A stretch of DNA of 64,000 bases, from NCBI RefSeq assembly GCF_000761245.1, contig NZ_AWOR01000068.1, positions 457,557 to 521,556 on the forward strand, written 5' to 3'. The notes below the pieces were generated by a model that worked only from the letters and a program-made list of their open reading frames with translations, was not told the DNA's origin and did no database searches. The DNA is from Comamonas testosteroni. Lineage in GTDB: Bacteria; Pseudomonadota; Gammaproteobacteria; Burkholderiales; Burkholderiaceae_C. Made by a program: the position numbers and the translations under genes. Below are positions 1-7,454 of this stretch, in pieces. The stretch's first letter is position 1. Each line of letters starts with the position of its first letter.

Positions 1-898
1 TCTGCTCGGAGCTGCCGGGCATGGGCTCGACCCCCATGGCCGCCAGACGAGCCTTGGTGCGCGTGTCGGCCAACGCAAACTGCAGCGACTGGCTGAACTT
101 CCTGACCACCTCGGCCGAGCTGCCCTTGGGCACGACGATGCCCTGCCAGGCATAGCCCTCGAAGCCCTTGAGGCCTTGCTCCTGCAAGGTAGCGACCTTG
201 GGCAGCACATCGATGCGGGCCGGGCTGGCCACGCCTATGGCCTTGAGCTTTTTCTCGCCGAGGAAGGGAATGATGGTGGCGCTGTCGGCCCACATGGCGG
301 GAATCTGGCCGCCGATCACATCCTGCACTGCGGGCGCGGCCCCGCGATAGGGAACATGGGTCATATTGCCCAGACCGGCTTCCTCGCGAAACAGCTCGCC
401 AACCAGATGATGAGGGCTGCCCAGGCCGGCCGATCCCCAGCTCACACCGCTCTTTTGCTGCTTGGCCCAGGCGACGAACTCGCTCAGATTGCTGACCGGC
501 ACATCGTTGTTGACCACCAGCAGCATGGGAAAGCGCACCAGCATGCCCACGGGCTTGAAGTCTTTTTCGGCGTTGTAGTTGAGCTTGCGGAACAGAAAGG
601 GGTTGGCAGCCAGCGTGGCGAAGTCGGCCGTGAACATCAGGTTGCCAAAGTCATGCGAGCGCGCGCTGTACTCGGCTGCGATATTGGTTCCCGCGCCGGG
701 CTTGTTGTTGATGACGATGGGGCGCTCCAGATTGCGGCCCATGGCCTCTGCAATCACGCGGGCCACCACGTCGGAGCCCCCGCCTGCGGCGTAGCCTATG
801 ACCCATTCCAGGGGCTTTTCCTGCGCCATGGCGGCCGGCCCTGCCGCCCAGGCCAGCGTCGAGCAGGCCAGTGCGGCCAGAAACTGTTTGCGTTGCAT
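1..898 (-). CDS. Bug/TctC-family tripartite tricarboxylate transporter receptor (3' end cut by window)
   Basis: A periplasmic solute receptor of the Bug family, which hands carboxylates or aromatic acids to a TctAB-type permease. The reading frame is open to the left edge, so the last residues are missing. The start at 898 gives a signal peptide (MQRKQF, hydrophobic core, AMA cleavage site). The typical Bug signatures follow: VIGYAAGGGSDVVAR near residues 35-50, GSAGLGSPHH near 150 and VPYRGAAPAVQDVIGGQIPAM near 185-205. It lies 99 bp downstream of the DUF2783 gene on the same strand, so it probably belongs to the operon of the FAD monooxygenase and takes up its substrate. The ligand cannot be read from the sequence. 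Confidence 0.9.
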   Translation of the reverse strand, partial: MQRKQFLAALACSTLAWAAGPAAMAQEKPLEWVIGYAAGGGSDVVARVIAEAMGRNLERPIVINNKPGAGTNIAAEYSARSHDFGNLMFTADFATLAANPFLFRKLNYNAEKDFKPVGMLVRFPMLLVVNNDVPVSNLSEFVAWAKQQKSGVSWGSAGLGSPHHLVGELFREEAGLGNMTHVPYRGAAPAVQDVIGGQIPAMWADSATIIPFLGEKKLKAIGVASPARIDVLPKVATLQEQGLKGFEGYAWQGIVVPKGSSAEVVRKFSQSLQFALADTRTKARLAAMGVEPMPGSSEQ

Positions 899-997
899 CA
901 TCCTTGTCTCCTTGATTCATGGCCCCTTGAATAGATTTTGGTGACGGGGCCTTTAGGGGATGGCGCAGCTGCCGCCAGGCCGGCGGCGCGCTGCATC

Positions 998-1264
998 TCA
1001 AACGGCAGCGTGTACCGGGGCAACCGGTGTCACGGCGCCGCGCTCGGCCGGGTCTGCACCGGCAGGAGCGAATCCTGCGCTGGCGCGGGCCAGTTCGAGC
1101 GCATGCAGCAAGGTCTCTTGATGGCCGATGTGATTGGCCAGCAGCAGCACCAGGCGGGCATTGAGGGCATGGCTTTGCGCGGTTTCCAGGCCCTGATGCG
1201 TGGCGATCAGGGCTTCATAGAAATCGTCGCAGGCCTGCAGATTCGGGTGAGTGGACAGCAGCAT
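998..1264 (-). CDS. DUF2783 family protein
   Basis: A small protein of 88 residues. It has the DUF2783 pattern: PNLQACDDFYEALIATHQGL near the N-terminus, then an NARLVLLLANHIG helix. The start at 1264 is preferred because CAGGAGA lies about six bases upstream. A longer frame would begin at 1306 and overlap the upstream gene's stop as ATGA. DUF2783 genes usually sit next to FAD-dependent aromatic monooxygenases, as here, so an accessory role is likely. No catalytic residues are evident and the function is unknown. Confidence 0.75.
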   Translation of the reverse strand: MLLSTHPNLQACDDFYEALIATHQGLETAQSHALNARLVLLLANHIGHQETLLHALELARASAGFAPAGADPAERGAVTPVAPVHAAV

Positions 1265-1302
1265 GGCGGTCTCCTGAAAAAAAGGGAATCCTCTGGGGTG
1301 TT

Positions 1303-2991
1303 TCATTGCAAGGCGCCGCTGGCTTGCAGCAGCGCAGCACGCACGCCAGCCTCGTCAGGACGGCGCCAGCGCGCGCAGACATGCTGGTCGGGGCGCAGCA
1401 GATAGCAGGTGCCGGGGCGCGCATCGAGGCGCTGTGCGGCCAGACCCTGCACATCCAGCAGATCGGCTTGCGCGGCCCCGGCATCGCCCTCGGCGGCTAT
1501 CGAGAGATTGAGCACACCGCCAAGCTCGCGTGCCCAGGCCGGCGTGGGGCCGAAATGCAGCAGCGTGAAGTCCGTGCCCAGGGCGCGCAGCAGCCATGTG
1601 GTCTGGCTGTCACCGGGGCGGCGCATGGGCGCGTCGCTGAGCACGGCACCGGGCATTTGGGAGCCTTCGAAGACCTCGCCGTCCGGCGTGTTGAGCGGCG
1701 AATGCTGCAGCGTGGCCGGCACCGACAGGCGCCCGCTGTTGACGATGCGACGCGCAAACTCATGCTCGCGCGCCAGCTCCAGTGCCGCATCACGAAACAG
1801 CCGGCTGATCTCGCTCTTGGGCGTGATGAAGTCGGTGGCGCGTGTGGAGTTGCGGATGTTCTCGTCGGCCGCGTATTCGCGCTCGGCGCCGTAGGTCGCG
1901 ATCAGCGCAGAATCGGCCTGACCGCGCAGCACGCGGTCGAGCTTCCAGGCCAGGTTCTCGGCATCCTGCACGCCGCTGTTGGCGCCGCGTGCGCCGAAGG
2001 GCGAGACGCCATGCGCGCTGTCGCCCGCAAAGACCACGCGGCCGTGGACGAAGCGGTCCATGCGCAGGCAGGCAAAGGTGTAGACACTGGCCCATTCGAG
2101 CTCGAAGTGCGCGTCCTTGCCCAGCAGTGCGCGGATGCGCGGAAGGATGTTCTCGGGCTTTTTCTCCTCCTCGGGATCGGCCTCCCAGCCCAGCTGGAAG
2201 TCGATGCGCCAGACATCGTCGGGCTGGCGGTGCAGCAGCACGCTCTGGCCCGGATGAAACGGCGGATCGAACCAGAACCAGCGCTCGGTCGGGAAATCCG
2301 CATGCATCTTCACATCGGCAATCAGAAACCGGTCGCGGAAGATGCGGCCATGGCTTTCCTGGCCCAGCAGGCCGCGCAAGGGCGAGCGCGATCCGTCGCA
2401 GGCCAGCACCCACTGGGCATCGATCCGGTACTCGCCCTCGGGCGTTTCCACGCTCACCAGGGCACCGTCGTCGCGCGGCACCAGCGCCGTGACCTTGTTG
2501 TGCCAGCGCAGGTCGATCAGCGGCAGCTGCAGTGCGCGCTCGACCAGATAGGCTTCGGCGTAGTACTGCTGCAGATTGATGAAGGCCGGGCGCTCGTGAC
2601 CAGCTTCGGGCAGCAGGTCGAACTGGTAGAGCGACTGATCCCTGGCAAACACCTTGCCCAGATTCCAGGACACGCCCTTGTCCACCATGGGCTGGCCCAC
2701 GCCCAGGCGGTCCCAGATCTCCAGCGTGCGCTTGGAAAAGCAGATGGCGCGCGAGCCGGTGGACAGCTTGCAGTCGTTGTCGAGCACCACCACCGGCTGG
2801 CCGCGCTGCGCCAGATCGATGGCCAGAGACAGGCCCACGGGCCCTGCGCCGACGACGACCACGGGGTGGCGAGCCGGCACATCGGCATCCTGATCCGCAT
2901 GCCGCCGATAGGGAATCTGGATGGACTGAATGTCGGCGGCGCTGCCGCGCAGGGCCTCAGGAGCAATGGCTGGGGTGGACATGGCGTTCAT
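1303..2991 (-). CDS. FAD-dependent monooxygenase (MhpA/PheA-like aromatic hydroxylase)
   Basis: A flavoprotein hydroxylase of the class A group, which uses NAD(P)H and O2 to add a hydroxyl to a phenolic or related substrate. The FAD-binding Rossmann motif VVVVGAGPVGLSLAIDLA lies near the N-terminus and is followed by an acidic strand end. A GD-type motif lies in the middle (VVFAGDSAHGVSPFGARGANSG), where FAD ribityl contacts are expected. The C-terminal third is the thioredoxin-like domain typical of MhpA and phenol hydroxylases. The chosen ATG at 2991 is one of several (2982 is next, and a GTG lies at 3042), with only a weak ribosome site. It sits between a metallo-hydrolase and a DUF2783 gene and is probably cotranscribed with them. 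The substrate is not assigned. Confidence 0.85.
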   Translation of the reverse strand: MNAMSTPAIAPEALRGSAADIQSIQIPYRRHADQDADVPARHPVVVVGAGPVGLSLAIDLAQRGQPVVVLDNDCKLSTGSRAICFSKRTLEIWDRLGVGQPMVDKGVSWNLGKVFARDQSLYQFDLLPEAGHERPAFINLQQYYAEAYLVERALQLPLIDLRWHNKVTALVPRDDGALVSVETPEGEYRIDAQWVLACDGSRSPLRGLLGQESHGRIFRDRFLIADVKMHADFPTERWFWFDPPFHPGQSVLLHRQPDDVWRIDFQLGWEADPEEEKKPENILPRIRALLGKDAHFELEWASVYTFACLRMDRFVHGRVVFAGDSAHGVSPFGARGANSGVQDAENLAWKLDRVLRGQADSALIATYGAEREYAADENIRNSTRATDFITPKSEISRLFRDAALELAREHEFARRIVNSGRLSVPATLQHSPLNTPDGEVFEGSQMPGAVLSDAPMRRPGDSQTTWLLRALGTDFTLLHFGPTPAWARELGGVLNLSIAAEGDAGAAQADLLDVQGLAAQRLDARPGTCYLLRPDQHVCARWRRPDEAGVRAALLQASGALQ

Positions 2992-3073
2992 CGGTGCGCA
3001 AACCTTGAAAAGCGTGGATCTGTTCTTTGGGGCAAAAGCCACCCCTCCGGCTCTTTGCGGCCGGATTCAAACT

Positions 3074-3182
3074 CTGTATTTTTGATAGCTACTACCGCCT
3101 GTCAGTCATGGAATTCAATATCTTTTCAACTTGAATTCCTTTATGCAAAAGCGCAAGCAGCTCCTGTATTAGATAGCTTCGC
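3074..3182. repeat. MITE-like dispersed intergenic repeat (family B)
   Basis: A stretch of lower GC than its surroundings between the monooxygenase and hydrolase genes. It carries TTGATAGCTACTACCGCC on the left and, about 80 bp further, AAAAGCGCAAGCAGCTCC followed by TAGATAGC. The AGCTAT / GCGCAAGC words recur near 15112-15160, 19168-19225, 46640-46690, 62140-62180 and inside rpoN (49203-49298). The arrangement suggests a small element with imperfect inverted ends. No coding content is seen. Confidence 0.55.
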
Positions 3183-3236
3183 CGCAGACCGCCGCGCTAG
3201 GTGCTGGAGACTGCCAGCCGGGCGGCCCGGGGATGA

Positions 3237-4193
3237 CTAGCCTTCCAGCGCCAGCCACATCTCGCGGTCGCGCTCGGCGGTCCAGATGCGCGGGTCGGCA
3301 TGGCCGGATGCCTCGTCATAGGCGCGCGTCACGTCGAACGGCATGCAGTGGTTGAAGATCACCCAATGGCCGTATTTGGGCTGCAGCTTGGCAAAGGCTG
3401 CCTCGTAGACCTTGCGCAGGTCCTGACGCGCATCGGCGCCGGCCTTGACCTCGGCCCACAGGTCGCTGATGAAATTGCGCGTGCCTGCCAGGCCGGCCTG
3501 CACTTCGGCTGCGTTCTGCAGCGCCGCACCGCGGCCGGGCACCAGCTTTTCGGGCTGAAGCGCGGCGATGGCATCCAGCGTCTGCGGCCAGTCCTGGAAA
3601 TAGGCGTCGCCGGCGTAGGGCGTGGCATCGAACTCGACCAGATCGCCGCTGAACAGCACCTTCTCCTGTGGCAGCCAGACCACGGTATCGCCCTTGGTGT
3701 GGCCGCGGCCCAGCTGCAGGATCTGCACCTCGAGCTTGCCCAGCCACAGCGTCATCTTGCCGGTGAAGGTCATGGTCGGCCAGGTCATGCCATCGGGCAC
3801 GCTCTCGACGTTCTGGAACAGGCGCGGAAAGCGGCCGATCTCGCTGGCCTTGTCCTGCTCGCCGCGCTCGACGATGAGGTCGTAGGTGTCCTGGCTGGCA
3901 ATGATGTGCTCGGCGCCGTAGGCCGAGGCACCCAGCACGCGCACCGCGTGGTAATGCGACAGCGTGACGTATTTGATGGGCTTGTCCGTGACCTCGCGAA
4001 TGCGGCGGATCACGTCCTCGGCCATGACGGGCGTGGCCTGGGTGTCGATGACCATCACGGCATCGTCGCCAATGATGATGCCGGTGTTGGGGTCGCCCTC
4101 GGCCGTGTAGGCATAGGCATGTTCGGAGAGCTTGTCGAAGCTCACCTTCTTGACTTCAAGGTCGGCGGCGGAGGCAAAGGTCTTGGTGCTCAT
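3237..4193 (-). CDS. MBL-fold metallo-hydrolase with altered metal motif
   Basis: A metallo-beta-lactamase-fold protein of 318 residues. The fold is visible from the GIIIGDDAVMVIDTQATP strand pair, the HYH motif at residues 80-82, GRGHTKGD (His165) and FSGDLVEFD (Asp184). The usual HxHxDH is changed here: after HYH the residues are A-V-R-V, so the Asp and third His are missing. The later PGHG is PGRG. It may bind one metal or use a different ligand set. It heads the minus-strand catabolic operon and faces an IclR regulator across a 147-bp AT-rich spacer. It probably hydrolyses a ring-cleavage or lactone/thioester intermediate; that is inference from context only. Confidence 0.85.
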   Translation of the reverse strand: MSTKTFASAADLEVKKVSFDKLSEHAYAYTAEGDPNTGIIIGDDAVMVIDTQATPVMAEDVIRRIREVTDKPIKYVTLSHYHAVRVLGASAYGAEHIIASQDTYDLIVERGEQDKASEIGRFPRLFQNVESVPDGMTWPTMTFTGKMTLWLGKLEVQILQLGRGHTKGDTVVWLPQEKVLFSGDLVEFDATPYAGDAYFQDWPQTLDAIAALQPEKLVPGRGAALQNAAEVQAGLAGTRNFISDLWAEVKAGADARQDLRKVYEAAFAKLQPKYGHWVIFNHCMPFDVTRAYDEASGHADPRIWTAERDREMWLALEG

Positions 4194-4340
4194 CGTTGCA
4201 ATCTCTTTGTTTTAAACAAATGCATTCATCTTTATCGAATTTCTGAATGCTAGATATAAATTCAACATTGCACAATCGATTTGTCATAGTGAAAAACCCT
4301 GCAGGACTTCCAGCCGCTTTTCCGCCGTCACAATGCCGTC
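4194..4340. promoter_or_regulatory. Divergent promoter region between MBL hydrolase and IclR gene
   Basis: A 147-bp AT-rich spacer between two divergent genes. It contains GTTTTAAAC (4209-4217) and the near-repeat ATGCATTC / CTGAATGC around 4221-4250. It is the natural place for both promoters and for binding of the IclR protein encoded at 4341. No single promoter could be fixed. Confidence 0.45.
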
Positions 4341-5168
4341 ATGCCTCACGCCAACTCTTCTTTGACCGACGCCCGTTTGATGCTTGAATCCAGTGACGAC
4401 GAGCCCACGCGCGCACCGCGCGGCATACAGAGCGTGGAGGTCGGCGGCCAGTTGCTCAAGGTGCTGGCGCGCACGGGCCGGCGCATGGCGCTCAAGGATC
4501 TGGCACGCGAGGCCGAGATGACGGCGGCCAAGGCCCACCCCTATCTGGTGAGCTTTTGCAAGCTGGGCCTGATGGAGCAAGATCGCGTCAGCGGCCATTA
4601 CGGCCTGGGGCCGCTGGCCATTCAGATGGGGCTCATCAGCCTGCAGCAGGCCGACCCTGTGCGCATGGCGATTGCTGATTTGCCCGCCCTGGCGCAAGAG
4701 GTGGGCTACACCGTGTCGGTTTCCATTTGGAGCGGCCAGGGGCCGACCATCATCCGCGTCGAGGAAGGCCCGACCCATGTCTATGTGGCCATGCGCCACG
4801 GCACGCCGGCCTCCTTGCGCCATACCGCCACGGGCAAGATTTTTGCTGCCTTTGGCGACCCAGCCCGTATCGCACCGCTGCTGCAGGCCGAAGGCCACAG
4901 CCTGGACGAGCCGGCGTTTGCCAAGGAGCTGGACGCCATTCGCAGCAACCACCTGAGCGTGGTCGAGAACCAATTGCTCTCAGGCGTAAGCGCGCTGGCG
5001 GTGCCGGTGTTCGACGGCTTCGGCCACTTGGTGCTGGCGATTGCCGCCATCGGCCCTTCGGTCACGCTGACGCTGGACCCCTCCGGTCTGCCGGCCCGCA
5101 AGCTGCAGGCCCAGGCGCGTCAGCTGTCCCAGCGCCTCGGAGCCCCGGCTGCACTGACCGGGGCCTGA
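4341..5168 (+). CDS. IclR-family transcriptional regulator
   Basis: A 275-residue DNA-binding regulator. The N-terminal winged helix is visible around residues 35-85 (LLKVLARTGRRMALKDLAREAE, then AKAHPYLVSFCKLGLMEQD). The C-terminal effector-binding IclR domain begins near residue 95 and holds HTATGKIFAAF and ALAVPVFDGFGHLVLAI. It is divergent from the MBL hydrolase-monooxygenase-DUF2783-Bug set and most likely controls it in response to a pathway metabolite. The start at 4341 is the first ATG of the frame; a second at 4380 is possible. It is convergent with the other IclR gene, only 8 bp apart. Confidence 0.9.
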   Translation: MPHANSSLTDARLMLESSDDEPTRAPRGIQSVEVGGQLLKVLARTGRRMALKDLAREAEMTAAKAHPYLVSFCKLGLMEQDRVSGHYGLGPLAIQMGLISLQQADPVRMAIADLPALAQEVGYTVSVSIWSGQGPTIIRVEEGPTHVYVAMRHGTPASLRHTATGKIFAAFGDPARIAPLLQAEGHSLDEPAFAKELDAIRSNHLSVVENQLLSGVSALAVPVFDGFGHLVLAIAAIGPSVTLTLDPSGLPARKLQAQARQLSQRLGAPAALTGA

Positions 5169-5176
5169 TCACAGAC

Positions 5177-6046
5177 CTAGACTCGGTAGCCCAGCGAAGC
5201 GCTGATGGCGCGTGCCTCTTGGCATACAGCCTGGGCAATGCGGCCCTGCGGATCGGGGTCGAAGCCGCCGCTGGCCCCGAGCGCGCAGAGCACGGCCACC
5301 ACATGGCCGTGGTAGTCAAACAAAGGTGCAGCAACGGCGCTGATGCCGGGCAGATTCAGGTCCCGGATCGCTGCGCAGCCGGCTGCGCGAATCTCGCTGC
5401 GCAGCTGCTCCAGAGGCTTGCTGGCATGCAGCAGACGGCGATGCTCGGGGCTGGCTGCCTCCAGCTCACGCGCCAGCAGCGCCTCGACCTCGGGCTGCGG
5501 CTCCATGAAGGCAAAGAATGCCCGCCCCGTGGCCGACCACAGCATGGACATGACCGAGCCCACACGCACATTGACGGTAATGGGCAGGCTGGGCTCTTCG
5601 AACCGCACGATGGTGGGCCCCATATTGCCCATGACCGCGACAAAACTCGTGACCTGCAAGGACTCGCGCAGATGCTGCAAAGCGGGCTCGGACATGCGCA
5701 CAGGATCGTTCTGGCGCATCGCAGCCAGGCCGATATGGATGGCCTCGCGTCCGAGCGCGTACTGGGTGCCGCCACGGTCCTGCTCCACCAAACCTTCGGC
5801 CATGAGACTGGCCAGATAGCGGTGCACCTTGGCCGGACTTTCATCGACGGCAGCACCGATGGCCGTGAGACTGGCACGCCCGCCCAGACCGGCCAGCGCC
5901 TTGAGCACGGCCAGACAGGTCTCTGCTGCCTGCACACGCTGGCGACGCTGATCCGGCTCTAGCCGGGCATTCTGCGACGCCACTCTTGCTGCAGGGCTGG
6001 CTGCTTGCCGCTTCGCCATAGCCAAAGTCTTCTTCTCGATTTTCAT
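5177..6046 (-). CDS. IclR-family transcriptional regulator
   Basis: A 289-residue IclR regulator. After a basic N-terminal extension, the winged helix lies near residues 45-95 (AVLKALAGLGGRASLTAIGAAVDESPAK, VHRYLASLMAEGLVEQD; shown in parts). The effector domain follows, with PTIVRFEEPSLPI, WSATGRAFFAFM and ISAVAAPLFDYHGHVVAVL. It is divergent from the Bug-P450 pair and probably regulates it. The start at 6046 falls in a short repeat-like stretch with no clear ribosome site, so the ATG at 6019 is a real alternative. It is distinct in sequence from the IclR gene next door. Confidence 0.9.
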   Translation of the reverse strand: MKIEKKTLAMAKRQAASPAARVASQNARLEPDQRRQRVQAAETCLAVLKALAGLGGRASLTAIGAAVDESPAKVHRYLASLMAEGLVEQDRGGTQYALGREAIHIGLAAMRQNDPVRMSEPALQHLRESLQVTSFVAVMGNMGPTIVRFEEPSLPITVNVRVGSVMSMLWSATGRAFFAFMEPQPEVEALLARELEAASPEHRRLLHASKPLEQLRSEIRAAGCAAIRDLNLPGISAVAAPLFDYHGHVVAVLCALGASGGFDPDPQGRIAQAVCQEARAISASLGYRV

Positions 6047-6132
6047 AGCTGGTTGCGCCTGTCTCGTAAGCCGTTGAAGACATTTTCACGCATGTCTCGT
6101 GCTGGCTCTCGGGTAATCCCTTGAAGCATATT

Positions 6133-6184
6133 TACGCTATGCGTATAAAAATTACGCAAAATAATTTCCGTATTAAAGCGGAAC
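6133..6184. promoter_or_regulatory. Inverted repeats in the IclR/Bug divergent spacer
   Basis: TACGC-TAT-GCGTA is a perfect interrupted palindrome at 6133-6145, and TTCCG-N8-CGGAA lies at 6167-6184. Both sit in the AT-rich spacer between the IclR gene (start 6046) and the Bug gene (start 6250). They are good candidates for IclR operators overlapping the divergent promoters. This is inference from position and symmetry. Confidence 0.5.
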
Positions 6185-6249
6185 CGCAGGCGGAGTGAAG
6201 CTTGGTTAACCCGCAGGCAAACAACACCACAGCCCAGGAGACACCCTCA

Positions 6250-7236
6250 ATGAAAAAACGCCTCTTCACCGCCTCGGTTCTGGCCACCAGCATGCTCTGG
6301 CTGGCCGCAGCCCCTGGAGCCGTCATGGCCCAGGACAAGTTCCCCAGCAAGAGCGTGCGCTGGATCGTTCCCTACGCCGCAGGCGGCGGCTCGGACTTCC
6401 TGGCCCGCACCATAGGCCAGGCCTGGGGTGCCCAGGCCCATCAACCCATCGTCGTGGACAACCGCCCGGGCGGCAACACGGCCATCGGTGCCTCGGAGAC
6501 CGCGCGCGCACCGGCCGACGGCTATACCGTTCTGTCGGCCGACAACGGCACGCTGATCTTCAACCCGGTGCTCTACAAGAGCCTGAGCTACAACCCCGGC
6601 AAGGACCTCTTGCCCGTCACGCTCATGGGCCGCTTTCCCATGATTCTGGTGGCCGGCCCCGCCGAAAAGGCCAAGACCGCCAAGGAGTTCATTGCCGCCG
6701 CCAAGGCCAGCGCCGAGGGCGTGAACTACGGCTCCGCCGGCGCGGGCAGCCCCCATCACCTGGCCATGGAACTGCTGAAGTCCGAGGCCGGCCTCAAGCT
6801 CGCCCATGCGCCTTATCGCGGTGCGGCTCCGGCGCTGGCAGATGTGGCGGGCGGTCAGATTCCCGTGATGATGGTGGACCTGGCCGCTGGTGCCGGCTTC
6901 ATCAAGGGCGGCAAGGTGCGCCCCCTGGCCGTGGCCAATGCCACGCGCCTGCCCCAGCTGCCCGATGTGCCCACCTTTGCCGAGCTGGGTCTGCCCGGCG
7001 TGCAGGCTGCGGCCCTGGTCGGCATGGTGGCCCCCGCCAAGACACCGGCCAACGTCGTCACGGCGCTGAACAAGCAGGTGGTTGCCGCCATCAACGAGCC
7101 TGCCGTCAAGCAAAAGCTCATCGACTTTGGCGTGGAGCCCGTGGGCAACACGCCCGAGCAGTTCCAGGCGCTGATCCACAGCGAAAGCGCACGCTGGCAA
7201 AAGCTGATCAAGGATCTGAACATCACGCTGGACTGA
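6250..7236 (+). CDS. Bug/TctC-family substrate-binding protein
   Basis: A periplasmic receptor of 328 residues with a clear signal peptide (MKKRLFTAS, hydrophobic core, AVMA). Bug hallmarks are present: VRWIVPYAAGGGSDFLAR, NRPGGNTAIG, ADGYTVLSADN, GSAGAGSPHHLAMELL and APYRGAAPALADVAGGQIPVM. AGGAG lies ten bases before the ATG at 6250. It is the first gene of a two-gene set with the P450 fusion at 7455 and is divergent from an IclR gene, so it likely captures the P450 substrate or a related acid. The permease subunits are not in the window. Confidence 0.93.
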   Translation: MKKRLFTASVLATSMLWLAAAPGAVMAQDKFPSKSVRWIVPYAAGGGSDFLARTIGQAWGAQAHQPIVVDNRPGGNTAIGASETARAPADGYTVLSADNGTLIFNPVLYKSLSYNPGKDLLPVTLMGRFPMILVAGPAEKAKTAKEFIAAAKASAEGVNYGSAGAGSPHHLAMELLKSEAGLKLAHAPYRGAAPALADVAGGQIPVMMVDLAAGAGFIKGGKVRPLAVANATRLPQLPDVPTFAELGLPGVQAAALVGMVAPAKTPANVVTALNKQVVAAINEPAVKQKLIDFGVEPVGNTPEQFQALIHSESARWQKLIKDLNITLD

Positions 7237-7244
7237 GACTGCCA

Positions 7245-7312
7245 CCTTGAGTCGCTTCGCGCCTTCCCCCAATGGGGGAGCCTCGCTGCGGGGCGGCTCT
7301 TGCTCGCTGTCT
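7245..7312. repeat. Dispersed intergenic repeat (family A)
   Basis: It reads GAGTCGCTTCGCGCCTTCCC, a CCCCCAATGGGGG hairpin, then CTCGCTGCGGGGCGGCTCTTGCTCGCTG. The reverse complement matches repeats at 15200-15299 and 17441-17541 (GAGCAAGGGCCGCCCCGCAG ... GGGGAAGGCGC). Related copies occur at 47690-47785 and 51930-52012. It sits between the Bug and P450 genes and may lower readthrough between them. Confidence 0.65.
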
Positions 7313-7454
7313 CTCTTTTGCGAGCGCGCCAGTTTTGCAGACCAGGAACTACTTTCGTAGCGCAAGCTTTGCAAGCGCAGAGGCTGGCGGCAGGCCGCCT
7401 TTGCATGTCCTATAGATGGTTGCCCCATCCACCTGCCACCCCCATGAGATAGCC

